DNA from: Schistosoma haematobium | Taxonomy: Eukaryota; Platyhelminthes; Trematoda; Strigeidida; Schistosomatidae | Assembly (NCBI RefSeq): GCF_000699445.3 | Contig: NC_067196.1 | Location: forward strand, 82,450,364 to 82,514,363 | Reading direction: 5' to 3' | Length of the DNA stretch: 64,000 nt | In this document: piece after piece, positions 10,990 through 23,597 of the stretch | Position numbering within the stretch: the first letter of the stretch is position 1 | How the letters are laid out: every line of letters begins with the position of its first letter | Made by a program: the position numbers and the translations under genes | Notes under the pieces: generated by a model | What the model was told of the DNA's origin: nothing | Database searches by the model: none | What the model saw: only the letters and a program-made list of their open reading frames with translations

Positions 10990-13900
10990 TTCGCAGGTAA
11001 AAAATGACAGGATTCTCTGGGGAGAGTTAAACAATAAGCTTGAACTTCCTAGGATAGAGATTTTGACGGTTAAACGGCTCACTCAGGGAAAGGTCTCGAA
11101 GCATCAAAATCACCCGAGTCTACGTCGTGTAACACTCAAGATTGCTACCGACGTAGAGGATGTACTGCTAGCTAGTCACTTAGTGAAATCCGATGGGAAC
11201 GTAAGAATACTCCCTGACATACCGTATTATGAGCGCAATCCCATCCAGAACATCCTTAAAGAATTTCGTGAAAAGTTTTTCCGCAGAAAAAATATCATTG
11301 TGCAAGGTGTACCGGAAAACGTGGACCCTGGTCGAAAAAGTCTGATATTAGGGAATGGAAATTCATCAGGCATACCTTGAGGCCCAAAAACATACTGACT
11401 CAACATTTGACGAGACTAACCAAGAGAGACGGAGATTCTAGTGCCCGGCTAATGAAGATAACTTTCCCATCCCCCATATAGCGGCTGCAACTCAGGAAGC
11501 ATTTTGTGCCGACAGACGTCGATTGTCAATTGGAGTCCAAATGCATCCGGATAGACCACATGACACTAGGATCAAGAACAAAGGCAAGTTGGAGCTGATC
11601 ATTCCACTTGTGAACCACCTTGATCACAAAATAAACGTGTAAAGGCCAGGGTCTACCAATTCGGAAAACCTTGTATAGGTAGGCTACCTGTCCATTCACG
11701 TAAGACTCATACAGACAAACATGAAGGAGAAGCTCACGCGTTTCAAATTGAAGGAATAAACTGGTTATACATGAACGCCAAGATTCTACCAAATAAAACG
11801 GATGAGCTAAGTGAACTTAGCAGTGCTGATATGGATATCTGAAACTTGGATATCTCAGTTAACGGACCAGGAGCTAGCAATACCTGAGATGTCTTTGTTT
11901 CGCAACGACGGAGAAACAGAACTTGGAGGTAGAGTAGCCTTATACATACGATCATGCCTGGAGGTACACCAAGTTCAAAACCAAGAGTTTATCAATCTTG
12001 ATGGATCTGTATGGTGCTCAGTAAGACTGTCTACCACCTCGAGCTGTCTAGTTGGGGTCATCTACAGGAAGCCCACGGTTGACATCGAGTACAACAATCG
12101 TATGCCGGAAGGATTATCCCGCTCTACTCATTTCCGATTCACTCATATCCTGATTTTAGGGACGTCAGTCTCCTTAGAGTCAATTTCGCGGAACATGGGT
12201 ATGTTGGAGGTGAACACTTGTAATAGCATTTGACCATAACCACACAGTCCTCAAAGCTGGACACGAGACTACTTGGAAAATAGATATTCAATATCTAACG
12301 CGGAGAAATACCTAACGATGGAGAAGGCGAGAACAAGGAGTTGAATTAATTGAAGATGATTGTACGACATGGCTTGGCCATGCAGGCGTGGTCCCTCTAA
12401 ATGTTACCTTATATCTTGTATTCATATTAAATATGATGTTCCACCTCTAGCCTATGTTTGTTCTCTATCATGTATTGGTAGTTGTTACGATGTAGTGAGT
12501 TGGTGTAGAAGATGATGTATCTTCCATGTACGATCTTATAGATTAGGCAGTTATATCATGACAAATCTACGATTATAGGATTACATCTATTATTAGAGCA
12601 GTACTAATATAATAGTAGACCATAATTCTCCACACTCAACTGAAGCTCGTTTCTAAAACCTCATTGAGGATCTGGGATTTCTGAAAATGTGAAATCGGCA
12701 ACTCGTTGGAGAAACAGTCAGATACCGTCGCGCTTACACTGGGTATTTACAAACGAAGAAGTCCTAGTTGACAACATCTCAATCCTGGCTCCCCTGGGGA
12801 AAAGCGATCACGCCGTCATAACCATCAGTTTTATCAGCAAAATTGAGCTAGGATATCCCACCAACGACAGGCGCTGGAATTTCGAACGGTTAAATATGTC
12901 AGCTGTACAGGGCTATCTAAAACGGGTGCATTGGGATGTTCACCCTCAACTTGATGTGGATGCTCATCGGGATTTCTTACTGCACACGCACTTATGTGCT
13001 ACAAAGCAGTCAGTTCCCCAAGCGGTCCCAAATGGCTACAAGCAACCTACAATCATCAAGAACCGCACTCCTCTCCTGCTAAGCCGCAAAAGGCACTGTT
13101 GGGCGGAATACAAACGAAGTGACAACAACGGCGCGTACAGGCAATACAAACACATAAGAAACATATGCACGAAGGCTATAAGAGAAGACCGGCTTCAGCA
13201 CCAGATGAAGCATATCAATGAATTTGTCTCTAATCCGAAAAGCTTATTTCGTTATGCAGCCTTTCTTCGACAAACAAAACTGGAGTTTCATAACTGCTGG
13301 GACCTAATGGCCCGATCAATAACGGCGGCGATGCCGCTAAAGTTTTGGCTGAACAATACTCTCGGACATTTTACCCGACCCACACCAACTATACTGATGA
13401 AAGCTTCATCTGCAACTGCACATGACTTTCCGAAGTGAACCTGAGCTCTGACTCGGTTTTCCGGAAACTGCAGTACCTAAGAAAAGGCACTTCTCCTGAT
13501 CCGTATATGCTTCATTCTGCTATACTGTGGAAGCAGCTTTAATCCTGGCAACATAGCTTAGCGTGATGTTCTCACACTCGCTAAGCCGAGGCAAACTACC
13601 GGAAATTCGGGAGCTGGCTCACATCACACCGATTTTCAGAGGAGGCCGGTGCAGTGAACCTTTAAGTTACCGACCGGTGGCTCTTCTTTCTATGCCTTCA
13701 AGAATCATGGAGTCCCTGATATGCAATGGTATTTATGACTATTTACTGTCCTTAAGTTTCTCCTCACCCCAACAGCATGGTTTCAGGAACGGTTACTCTT
13801 TTATGATTAACCTGCTGACTGCGGTGGACAGATGGACAAGCATCCTTGATCGCAAGAGGAAGGTTGACATCACTTATCTTGATTTCTGAAAAACTTTTGA

Positions 13901-14025
13901 TAGGGTCAACCGTATATGTCTTCTCGATAGGCTCAAATGATTGGATATCAGAACACCTCTAATTAGTTCGCTCATTTAATATCTGAACAATCGACATTCT
14001 CAAACACCTACTTCAGTTTAGCTCC
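10990..14025 (+). mobile_element. CR1-like LINE, degenerate
   Basis: Broken plus-strand non-LTR retrotransposon. ORF1-like sequence covers about 10,999-11,400 (GELNNKLELPRIEI, then KNIIVQGVPENVD). Apurinic-type endonuclease starts near 11,810 (ISETWIS, GGRVALYIR, VGVIYRKPT). After an interruption at about 12,238-12,635 it resumes with the endonuclease end (ATRWRNSQIPSRL, LGKSDHAVI) and linker (12,635-13,440). RT fingers follow at 13,563-13,960 (SYRPVALLSMPSRIMES, QQHGFRNGYS, and ITYLDF just before a stop). Frameshifts and stops are scattered throughout, so it is dead. RT is lost beyond about 14,025, where a minus-strand CR1-like copy abuts it. Confidence 0.85.
12238..12635. repeat. ~400-bp insertion inside the CR1 endonuclease
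   Basis: The CR1 reading frames stop matching after about 12,238 and resume at about 12,635 (EARFLK, then SENVKSATRW). The intervening sequence is AT-richer and non-coding. A sub-segment from TGTACGACATGG (12,361) to CTCCACA (about 12,633) has TG...CA ends compatible with a solo LTR. No target-site duplication was clear, so the type of insert is uncertain. Confidence 0.4.
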
Positions 14026-14034
14026 AACCCAAAC

Positions 14035-16830
14035 CTAAGGCGTAACACCCCAAAACTGTACCCTGGGGCACTCCACTAAGCACAGTTCCCCAGCTAGATA
14101 ACTTTGAGTTCACCCTTACTCTTTGTTGACGCCCAACTAAGAAGTCTTTTGTCCACATCAATAAATTGCCTCCAATCCCGACTTAACTTATATAACAGCC
14201 GGTTGTGCGGAACTTTATCAAAAGCTTTACTGAAATCAATGAAGGCGACGTCTACAGGTAGCTTTTGGTCCTTAAGAGCGCACCAGCTTTCACGAGCCAC
14301 TAATAAGTTGGTGAGACAAGAATAACCTGTTCTGAAGCCGTGCTGCTTCTCCGAGAGGACCTGGTTTTTATCGAGATACTTAAACAGCTCCTTCCGAATA
14401 ATCTTTTCTAAGATTTTAACAACCACACTAGTTAGGCTAACGGGTCGGTAATTCTCAGGTTTATGTTTCGTACCTGTTTTGAAAACAGGACTTACTATGG
14501 CGTTTTTCCAGTCTTTTGGTAAACGATCCTGCGTTACAGATAGGTTAAAGCATATACTTAGAGGGTTCGCAACGAAGTTAGATAATTCCTTTAGTAGCCT
14601 AGGATGTTATTCGTCGGGCCCCGTGTATTTACCTATGTCACGCTTATTTGGTAGACCAAAGACATCGACTTACGGAGAGTCGAGGCACAGGTATTCCGGA
14701 ATTTTCTATACTGAGATTTAGTTTCATCAGTCCCGAGTAACCTAAATCTATCCCACATTCTTCTTCTCTTACGGAGAAGGATACGGATCTCCCTACTGAA
14801 CCATGGTGGGGAGTTTCTCGGCCCCCTTGGTATAGTCCAAGGGATGTGGTAACTTTTAAGTATGAATTTCGAAATGCGTCCCAGGCCAATTCAACTGAGG
14901 ACTCTGGGTCTATTGTCCAATCTATTAACGATGCTGAGTGCATGATATCTGGTATATTTGCTTTCCAGACGTTAGGTCTGGATTGGGCTGACGCGTGCCC
15001 GTGACTGACAGTTATATGGAAGTCGAAAATTAAAACTGTGACCACTTTTACCTAGGGGTGGCATATAATAAATGTTTGCAACGTCATCCACATAGTGAGT
15101 GAGTATCAGATCTAGTAAGGATGATTCAGTGTCCGGGTCGTATCTAGTCGCCTCTTTCACAGGTTGTACTAGAGCACATGTAATGACAGCATCAACTAGT
15201 TCCTGCTCGAAGGAATTTTCTGACGATTCAGTTCGTAGATTTTCCCAGTCTACCATAGGTGCATTAAAGTCCCCTAGGATTAGACATCGACCACTTTGTG
15301 ACCAAGTATTGAGACTGTTTAGCAGGACTTCATTTACCTCACAGCTTGGACTGCGATAGACCAAACCAATCAGCAGCTCTTATCCCTTGCATTTCAAGCG
15401 GAGACTAACTAATTCACACGTCCCACTCTCATGGGATACACTATCGATAATGGCAAATGGGATAGCATTTCTAATGTATAGAGCTACTCCCCCTCCTTTA
15501 CGCTTTTGTATTCTGTCGGCCCTTACTAACGTAAAACCCTTGAAATCAAGTTCCATACTATCTATAGCCTGTGTCAGCCAGGTTTCTGTAACTGCGATTA
15601 CGTCTGGCTTTGTAGAGTCAATCTGTACACCTAGTTCCGATCGATTGTTAAGTAAGCTCCGGGCACTAGTGTAGCAGATCCGAAGCCTATTTAAGTGGCT
15701 TCGTGCTTCACCCATAGTGGCTTCGGCATCATTCTCTGTCGAAGCCTTACAACCCGAAAATTTACAATTTTTATGTCCTTTTTGCCAGCGTCTAACCTAA
15801 GTTGTAGTTCCTTCTCGGCTTCCCGTCTTTTTACACGGTCTGCCAACGGCAATTCCTTACGGATAAAATCTCCTGAATCCTTCAATTTATGTCCATTCTG
15901 TAAAATTAGGTCACGTTCGTTCGAAGATTTGAATACTACTTTAAGCAGTCTGGAATGATTTGGTTTCAAGTCCGCTAGACTCCCTAGTCTGTACACCTTT
16001 AGCAAGGTGACCCCGTTGATATTTTGAGACATGAGTTGATTAAGAAGCTGCTTAATCACCACAATGTCATGCTCAAAACGAGCTTTAGGTTCATAGCTCT
16101 CGCTCTCCTTGATTCTATGAAAAATAGCTGATGTATCACTATGATCAGCTTTCAATTTTACGACTACTTTCGCGGGGGTAGGATTACCATTTATATTGCT
16201 ACTTTTTTTCTTCCTTACAACCTGTACCCACTCGTCAACGGTGCAGGGAGAAGCAACAACAGTTGCGTCAAACCTAGTGTTGGATTCTGGAGGGTTGTCG
16301 ACGACCTAAGAGGTCAGGTTATGTTTACCGCTTGAAACCGATCGAGTCTTGCGATTGCGGCTTCTAGGCGTTTCCTGGGGGACCCCATCTGGGAGATGGG
16401 GAACAGAAGAACCTACTTTCCTTGAGCTTCTGTTTAAGGCAGGCCCCTTTGGAGACTGCTTTTCCCTCTTCGACCGGCGTGAGTCATCTACTACCGAACT
16501 AACCCTAGTTCGCCTCATGTTGATTTGTGTGTCGACAGGTCGAGTGCTGTTTGACATGTTCCGACTACGCTTGCTAAAACACTTCTTTGCAGCATCAAGC
16601 AGTGGGATGGCCTCGGTTAACAGGCTGTTTGCATCCGAACAACACTGTTGACAAAGCCATACGCAACCCTTCTTACTGAATCGTTTGAAAGCCGCAGGCG
16701 TTAAGTTCGCGCAAACTTCGTGGTACCAGCTTTTGCACTCGTCGCACTGCATGCCGCTTTCAACGGGATAACGACAACCCAGACGTTGGCAACTGCTTTT
16801 TTACACTGTCCGGTCATTTAAAAGGAGTCC
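14035..16830 (-). mobile_element. CR1-like LINE, 5' end present, RT truncated
   Basis: Minus-strand CR1-like non-LTR element. ORF1 begins with a PHD-type zinc finger near 16,790-16,640 (Cys pairs ...MQCDECKSWYHEVC... and WLCQQC). The ORF1 RNA-binding part follows at 15,691-16,155. Endonuclease is at 15,715-14,972 (TETWLTQ, GGGVALYIR, LVYRSPS, ILGDFNAPMVDW, LGKSGH where SDH is expected). RT spans 14,640-14,040 (RPVSLTSVVVKILEKIIRKE, QHGFRTGYSC, AFIDFSKAFDKVPHN, SGVPQGTVLG). One premature TAA splits the endonuclease near 15,379 and another stop lies in RT near 14,610. The element ends abruptly right after VPQGTVLG, so the RT palm catalytic Asp pair and the whole 3' end are absent. That is the reverse of the usual 5' truncation. 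Confidence 0.85.
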
Positions 16831-17083
16831 TTTTTAAAAAGGAACGAGATGAGATGATACTCAGAAACAAAAAAAAATAATCAATGACCAAAAAGTAAAG
16901 AACTGTAGATTGTTAGGACCAAAAGTACTAACAGATACAATTGAAAATGAGGTACTCAAGAGTACCAACGACATAACTAATCGAGAGAACGGTGAAAACA
17001 GTACACTAGTCGAATACTTTAACTGAAATGAATTCAATTAAAGTGAAAACAGTAGTCTTGATACGTAATAAACGATCAGAACA
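16831..17083. other. Non-coding spacer between CR1 fragments
   Basis: A-rich, without an open frame of note. It is either the 5' untranslated region of the minus-strand CR1-like element or eroded sequence joining it to the plus-strand CR1 3' end. Confidence 0.4.
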
Positions 17084-17275
17084 ATGAAGTTTACTCAGCG
17101 AGGAAAAATACCACTGTCCTTTCTAAATAGCGCGCGTCACATCAGAACGGACTGTAGACATAACTTCTACTCATTAAGAGCTGTCATATGCTGGAATTCA
17201 CTGCCGGCTGATCTAGTCCAAGCGACTTCCCAGGATTCGTTTAAGAGGAGACGAACTATTCTTAAGGACTAAAGA
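17084..17275 (+). mobile_element. CR1-like LINE C-terminal end
   Basis: A 62-codon frame ending at a natural stop, with the typical CR1 C-terminus: RHNFYSLRAVICWNSLPADL, VQATSQDSFKRR. It is on the same strand as the degenerate element ending at about 14,025 and could be that element's displaced 3' end. A separate 5'-truncated copy is equally possible. Its 3' untranslated tail probably runs to about 17,340. Confidence 0.7.
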
Positions 17276-17497
17276 TAATATCTTACTATGACTTACCACT
17301 TTCTTTTTCCCTCTATTATCATCAATAAACCTAGGTTCTAGGTATTAGACACGGAAGCCCGTTAAGCGAAAGCTTCTTTTATTCCGTCCACAACCATTTG
17401 AACCATTTGAAGTTGACGTTGAATCGGTGGATTGCCAGCGTTCTTTGATTTTCTGACCTTTGAAGATGAAGGTCGTTCTCCATAACATTTTCTCCTA
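17276..17497 (+). promoter_or_regulatory. Presumed DIP2 5' flank / 5' UTR
   Basis: The 222 bases between the CR1 3' remnant and the DIP2 start codon. An in-frame TAA at 17,483-17,485 sits 15 bases before the ATG and supports that start. I see no TATA box, initiator or splice acceptor I would defend. Transcription start and any spliced-leader acceptor site are not determined. Confidence 0.35.
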
Positions 17498-17576
17498 ATG
17501 GAAAGTTCAGAAGATTCCAGATTGCCATTAGAGATCAAAACCAAACTAGCAGAGCTCGAAGTTGAACTTTCTGAAG
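17498..17576 (+). CDS. DIP2: DIP2 exon 1 (start; DMAP1-binding domain)
   Basis: Residues 1-26. Starts at ATG 17,498 (MESSEDSR) after an in-frame stop 15 bases upstream. The segment LPLEIKTKLAELEVELSEG is the hallmark first helix of the DIP2 DMAP1-binding domain. The donor is GAAG|GTAAGT and leaves phase 1, completed by the G of exon 2 to give ...SEGDIT. An untranslated upstream exon cannot be excluded. Confidence 0.92.
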
Positions 17577-19226
17577 GTAAGTTCATCACAAAGTCTTTCG
17601 TTGTATCGTTATCGGTTGAATATTTGCTGCAATGCCTCAACTGTACGAGAAAAAATGAAGTCATTATAGACGAAGTTGTATGAAAAATTTGCGAAAACTC
17701 AAGATGCTCCTAGTTTTGCAGGCAACAGACTACTGAGTTCTTGTAAATAGGTTTCGAGACAGATCTATATTGATCTAAGTGTCGATTCTGAAATGGAGCT
17801 GCCAGTTTTCGTTAATTGTATTTCGGAGAATATACCTTAAATCATTTGTTTTCAAAACTAACTACCTGTATCTCACCACTCACGGTTTACTTCCAGTGGG
17901 CCACTTTGAGTAGTGTACAATTAAGCCGATATTTTAGCTGTAATCGATAGCGCTATTGTATTGAGCTTATCTTTCTGTTCATCGGATTGGGTTTAATAGG
18001 CATGTCAAACGTTGTGTCCTATCTACACTGCTAATCGTTTGTGTGACTTGTTATCGCGACTCATGTTTATTTTAAGTTCACTCGATGGTAATATTTTCTC
18101 ATCACGAACTGACAGCTATAGTGCTAAAATGTTATTCAGCCTTATGAATGAGTAAATTTTGCACCAAAATCCAAGATCTCCGTTGTATCAGCAAATGTTT
18201 GTATGTTAACCAAACATACTGTACATGAGGTAAACAGATATTAAAATCAGTCTCTAGAATACTGAAAAGGTCTCTTCAGTAATTGACTTGTTCTTCAATT
18301 ATAATGTTAGTAACATGAAACGTAAAGATTATTCAGTTCAGCAAGTGTATTCTGGTTATGTACATAACAGTGAAAAATTCTCGAGTTAATACTTGGTAGC
18401 ATTAAGTTGCTCGTATTTGTTCTGCGTGCTGAAGAAACTTTTCTCGGTGGAAACAAATTCATTAACTGTTTGATCATTGCTGTCTTTGATGGATTACTCA
18501 CGCCTGATAGCAACACTTTATAAGTAATATTGAAGACCGTCAGTGTACCTTTGGTCGTTGTATCGATAACTCTTTCAACATTTTGTTATTTAAACCGCCT
18601 CTGATGACGCGAATAGTCTAAAAATGTTATTCCAGTAGTTTCTGTAGTTTATTCGTTGACCGGGTGTAAAAAGTAGGTAGCTTTTCGATCTATTTTGTGG
18701 CGTTGAGGCGTAAAATTAGCTGTACAGAACTTGGGTCTGTTTTCCCATCCTTAGTAAGGGACCTAGAGATTAATCAACTAAGCGGTTATCATACATGGCC
18801 TCGAATAAAACCCATTAACGAATTTGTTGAGATTTCCCGATTACGATAAACCTGCTTAGCTGGAATAATATCGGTTGTGCTTCTCTTCCGTTGAAATATA
18901 TCATTTATCATAGACTATTCGTGTTCATTTGCTTACGGATTTTATGGCTCCTTCCTCTTCTATTATGGTATGATGGTTTAGTGTTGCACATTTTTTCGCC
19001 CCCCCGTTTCATCAGGATTTGCTTGTGTTGTAAATAATTAACGCCTAATTGTTCTATTTTTGATGTTCATGGCGACTTACTCTCATTTAAGCCTAGTAGA
19101 TTACATCCTGTGTGTTAGATTCTATGCTAGTTTCACTTGACGAAGGTGATGTAATGTTTTACTAAGCTATAAATTTGTCAGACTTTGTAAGCTTAACGCT
19201 ATCCAATTCATTGTAATAAATTTCAG
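17577..19226 (+). other. DIP2 intron 1
   Basis: 1,650 bp, AT-rich. No transposon, RNA gene or ORF recognised. Confidence 0.8.
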
Positions 19227-19295
19227 GTGATATAACAGAAAAAGGATACCAGAAAAAGAAACAGAAGCTTCTAGCTCCGTTTATCAACGCTCCGA
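19227..19295 (+). CDS. DIP2: DIP2 exon 2 (DMAP1-binding domain)
   Basis: Residues 27-50, 69 nt, phase 1 at both ends. TTTCAG acceptor, GTGAGT donor. Encodes DITEKGYQKKKQKLLAPFI, the second conserved block of the DMAP1-binding domain (ITxKGYxKKRxKLL in animal DIP2). Too short for ORF finders; identified by homology and frame. Confidence 0.93.
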
Positions 19296-20172
19296 GTGAG
19301 TTATATATTTTGAATTACATTCTTTCTTAGTTATTATTCAAGTAGATCACAGCATATATGTCTCATGGTTGTTTTTCTACTTGTAATAAGGTGGTCATCG
19401 CGTATGAATAATATCATTAATGCGGCAAAAATAGTTGTGATGTGGACTTTCATGAAGTAGTCTTAAAGAAAAAGTCCTTTCTAATATTTCATAGCAGTAC
19501 TAACGTACATTATCTGTAAAAACTCGAACTCATCTAATGTATTCACATTTGAACTAGCTATGTTATTGTAACATTACAAACCTGTTTCTGTAGGCTTAAA
19601 CTGTAACAGCTACTGCATCATGAATATGTATAAGAACATAGTATAACCTAATTGTTGGTTAATTTCAGGAATGATTCTTAGCGTTCCAGAAGGAAGCTTT
19701 AATCAGTGAAGTTCATCTGAACTGTTGATTTTAAATTTCATCCGGAGGATTGGAGACTATTGATAAGTCAAGCATCGTTCATAAGATTATCATTTCCGGT
19801 TTTACACTGATATACTTAATCAAACTTCAAGTCGATGCCATATTTCCCACAATAATCTCTTTATCATCTACCGGAAGAGTGACGAAATGGTATCATAATG
19901 TGCTATGTAAACTTTTTGTGTTAAATGCTAAGTGATGATGATGTACGATATTCAAACTTGCATTTCAATTTGCCTACATAGCGTTAATTTTTGAGTAATA
20001 ACTGTTGAATAACGTTTTACACAATGGATTTATTTGTACACTATCACGCTATGGTGTCATTTACGAAAAGAAATTATGTTTTCTGTTCATTTCGGTGCGT
20101 CAAGCGATCGCAAAACTGATCATTAGTTGTAATATTTTAAAAGATTTATTTATCTTTTTTATGTTTACCCAG
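19296..20172 (+). other. DIP2 intron 2
   Basis: 877 bp, AT-rich, nothing recognised beyond splice signals. Confidence 0.8.
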
Positions 20173-20385
20173 TCAATTCAACTAATTCATCTAATAACTC
20201 ACATATTCCTTATGGTGGAGTTTTACTTCCTGGACTTAATGAAACACATCATTTAGGCCCACGTGGCCAGGTTGTTGGTTGTGGTGATAATGTTACAGAG
20301 TCTTTCAGAAATGAGCCCCAAAATAATTCTCCTATTAATGCTCAAAATCGCAGATACATTCGTGAAAATCATCGATATCGATCGG
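20173..20385 (+). CDS. DIP2: DIP2 exon 3 (Asn/Ser-rich part of N-terminal region)
   Basis: Residues 50-121, 213 nt, phase 1-1. The acceptor is ACCCAG; the donor is TCGG|GTAAGC. Encodes NSTNSSNNSHIPYGG, LLPGLNETHHLGPRGQ and, near the end, NRRYIRENHRYRS, leading into the conserved helix of exon 4. This segment is much longer than the corresponding vertebrate stretch and is low in conservation. Confidence 0.85.
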
Positions 20386-21079
20386 GTAAGCTTTCCATTC
20401 TAAGTACACTGGCTCTTTATTTGCTGTACAGGAAATCCATCTTGTGAACAATGCCATGGTATCTTAGAAGCTTATACATTAGTGTTTTGAAATTACTTCC
20501 TGGTATCCAAAACACAAAATATTGTTTCAGCTATTTCAAAATACCATGTTACTTAATTCTATGAATTTTAGAGACCTTTGTCTGACGTGATGTAAAATAT
20601 ATTGTAGAAAAGACCCAAAGTTGTCTTGAAGACCAAACTTTATTGAGCATGTCTCTGACATATATGATATCGTACGTTTTACAGTAATGCAAAAATGGAA
20701 ATCATCAGAAATAGAAAGATTTTCAAGGAGGCTTATTGACATTATTTGGCTGAGTAAAGCAAAGTACGACGATCTACGTACGACCTATTGATTGAATGCT
20801 GAGTCCGTTAACTGGTAAATAAACACTACAAACTAAGCTCAATAGAAGCGTCACCAAACTGACACATTGGAAATCATAAATGAAATGGCAATCAACACTT
20901 TAACGATGCAACCTGATTGTTTCATTTAAATGGGCAGTTAGTTAAATGTGTTACGAATACTAGATTGACTTATGTAATAGTAGTACCTTCAGTGTATTTC
21001 CACATATGTATTCGAAATATTTGAACTTTACATCGCCAATTGCTTTTATTATGAATGCGATTTTAATTTTTAATCTTAG
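20386..21079 (+). other. DIP2 intron 3
   Basis: 694 bp. No repeat or ORF of note. Confidence 0.8.
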
Positions 21080-21214
21080 ATATCCGAGAGGAGGCAGTGA
21101 AGGAGGCTCTAGTACAAGCTCGGCAGGAACGTCATGATGCCTTGGCACCTAGTAAACGTCGTGACCCCAGTCGTTTGTCCTGTATACATCAAACTCCTGA
21201 ACGTGATGCAACAT
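21080..21214 (+). CDS. DIP2: DIP2 exon 4 (end of DMAP1-binding domain)
   Basis: Residues 121-166, 135 nt, phase 1-1. Encodes DIREEAVKEALVQARQERHD and SKRRDPSRLS, matching the EAVQAAL...PSKRRS block of other DIP2 proteins. The CTTAG acceptor and AT|GTATGT donor keep the frame into exon 5. Confidence 0.92.
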
Positions 21215-23212
21215 GTATGTCATCGCCTAAATTATTGGTTTGTACTCTAACTACATAGATAATAAGATGTAAAGAATAAGAAAACTCGTTGGATTCCTAG
21301 CAAACATGTCCTTTTAAATCTTTGATCACTAGGTTTATTTTCTTATAATGAGCCTCACATAGCTGTAGTATATTTTCGGTATGTTCTTGGAACTGATAAC
21401 AATCTTTAGTCGTACGATTTTGTCGATCAACAGAGTTGTAGTCTGAAAATTTCGAGATTATCACACTTAGACTTTAGTTCAATCATGAATGGAGTCACTC
21501 GTACGTACTGCTAAAACTTCGCAAATTTGTTAGTTTCTATATGTAGTTTACTTAATTTACGTCTGCCGTAGATCACTCAATAAAATTAACTTTCCAATAC
21601 CAACGTATTTATGGCTGCTAGTTTCGTGGTATTTGTAGAATGCATTTAGTAGTTGAAATATTTTGGCTTCCAACCACTGAGTCGCAATTTTGAAACATGT
21701 TCCACTTACTCCGGTTTCAGTAGCTGAGTAGCATCACTAACCCTCAAACCTTAAGTGTAACTCAAGCCGGACACGCGAACTTGTTCTCAGATGACGTATA
21801 CCAAAAGATTATGAAATCGAATAAACCCCGGCTTATTACTTATAATGGTTTGGATATAAGACGATTATGGCAGCGTGAGTAGAATGGTGATAAGCAAAAT
21901 CAAAATTTATGTCTCAGACAAATCCATTTCATTGGAAATAATACGCCTTTTGCAATTCGCTTTTAATGTTTTAATTGTGATTGTTTTTATGTAACCAGAC
22001 TTATCGTTACTGCTTAATACTAACACTGAAGGATAATTTCTCCAAAACGTTTTAGATCTGTTTCTTTTTAAGTAGTTTTCAATGTCATTTCCTTTTATGT
22101 AACATTAACACAACGGTAAAGTTTATTTAGATGTGAGTCATACGGTGTTGTGCATATTTATGTGATTGTACGTGTTTGTGTACATAGATAACAAACAATT
22201 TAACGTATTATATTTCATTTATACACTTCAACTTACATGTATTTTGCCGAATTCAAGTCACTTTCCCTGTCTTGCTTTATATGCGTGTCTATGTTTTGTG
22301 CATATTCACTTATCAGTTGTCTATAGTTTATGATATTGTTATGGATTTTTTGATTAAAAAAATTCTATAAAGTACAAGCAATGTATTTTATTCCCAGACA
22401 TCATTATTTCACTTTCAACTCGTACATGTGAATAAAAAACCAACTCCTATTGACGAAAGTGTTGGTAGCATGTAAAGATGTTAATGAATTGTAATATGAA
22501 AAGTCTTTCTACTGAGTAAATCGTCAAACAAATGATAACAGAGTAGAAAGAAAATTGTATGTTTTTTTAACTAAAAATATTAAACATGACTGATATCCCT
22601 TACCTTTATTAGCTAGTAATTATTAGGTGACCACTTAATTCTATTTCAGAAACATTAATTGATTTACATGCTTGATTTTTTCTTAGATTTAAATATAGGC
22701 ATGATAACGATTAATTCGCTGTTGCTTTAATATGATGAAGTTCAGTAAATGGCATTAATCTACTTTCTGTATTATGTTGACTGTAACCTGGTTCAGCCTG
22801 ACTTTAAATCTGATAAACATATCTTATTTTTCAATCAAGCCCAAATTATCTGTTCTGGAGTAATGTTATTTCAACTACACGACCCATCTGCTAAACAGAC
22901 TTCATTTTTTTCAATTGTATATTATTTATTACTTTGTATCATTTGACAACCTCCTTTCGTTATCTTCCCAACCTATTTCGATAATGAAGGGAATATCGAG
23001 TTGGCCACACGATTTAGACGAATGCTAAACGGTTAACTATTTACCGTCTAAGTGATCTCATAGTGGTGTTCGGATGATAGTTTAATTTACTAAATTACTT
23101 AGTTTCACTGTTGTAATTTCATTTTCATACTATACATATAATGATGGGCTGGTGGTGTTATGATATCATTATTAATATCTGCTTAAAGGACTGTTTCTCC
23201 TATTTTTATTAG
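21215..23212 (+). other. DIP2 intron 4
   Basis: 1,998 bp, AT-rich. No mobile element recognised. Confidence 0.75.
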
Positions 23213-23304
23213 ATTCTGATGATTCGGATGAAGATTTGTCGTCAACATCTGCACACATTACGCGTTTAGGGAACAATTTTAATCAGTCATCGGGATTAAG
23301 TGAA
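23213..23304 (+). CDS. DIP2: DIP2 exon 5 (acidic Ser/Asp segment)
   Basis: Residues 166-196, 92 nt, phase 1 to 0. Encodes YSDDSDEDLSSTSAHITRLG, matching the acidic Ser/Glu-rich stretch after the DMAP1-binding domain in other DIP2 proteins. TTATTAG acceptor; GAA|GTAAGT donor. Confidence 0.9.
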
Positions 23305-23597
23305 GTAAGTTTGACGATGTTTATGAGTCTTTCCAAATAACTCACCGGATTCCTGCCTAGTGGTTATTTTATAGTTAACATATTTACCTGATATATAATT
23401 CATATATATATATATACGATTGTATAGCTTAGTAGTAAATTCGTTGAAAAGAGATCCTTCCGCTGAACTTCGTGCCTTTAATATTTACTTAGATTTATGG
23501 TAGTCTTATGGTCAATTCTCCATGAAATTAAGATGTTTTCACCACTGCTAACAAGTTAAAAACGAAAAAAATCTTTTTTACAAAATAAATGAATCAT

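Noticed and set aside
17362..17664. 100-codon minus-strand ORF over DIP2 exon 1
   Set aside because: Shadow of the conserved plus-strand exon; no recognisable domain.
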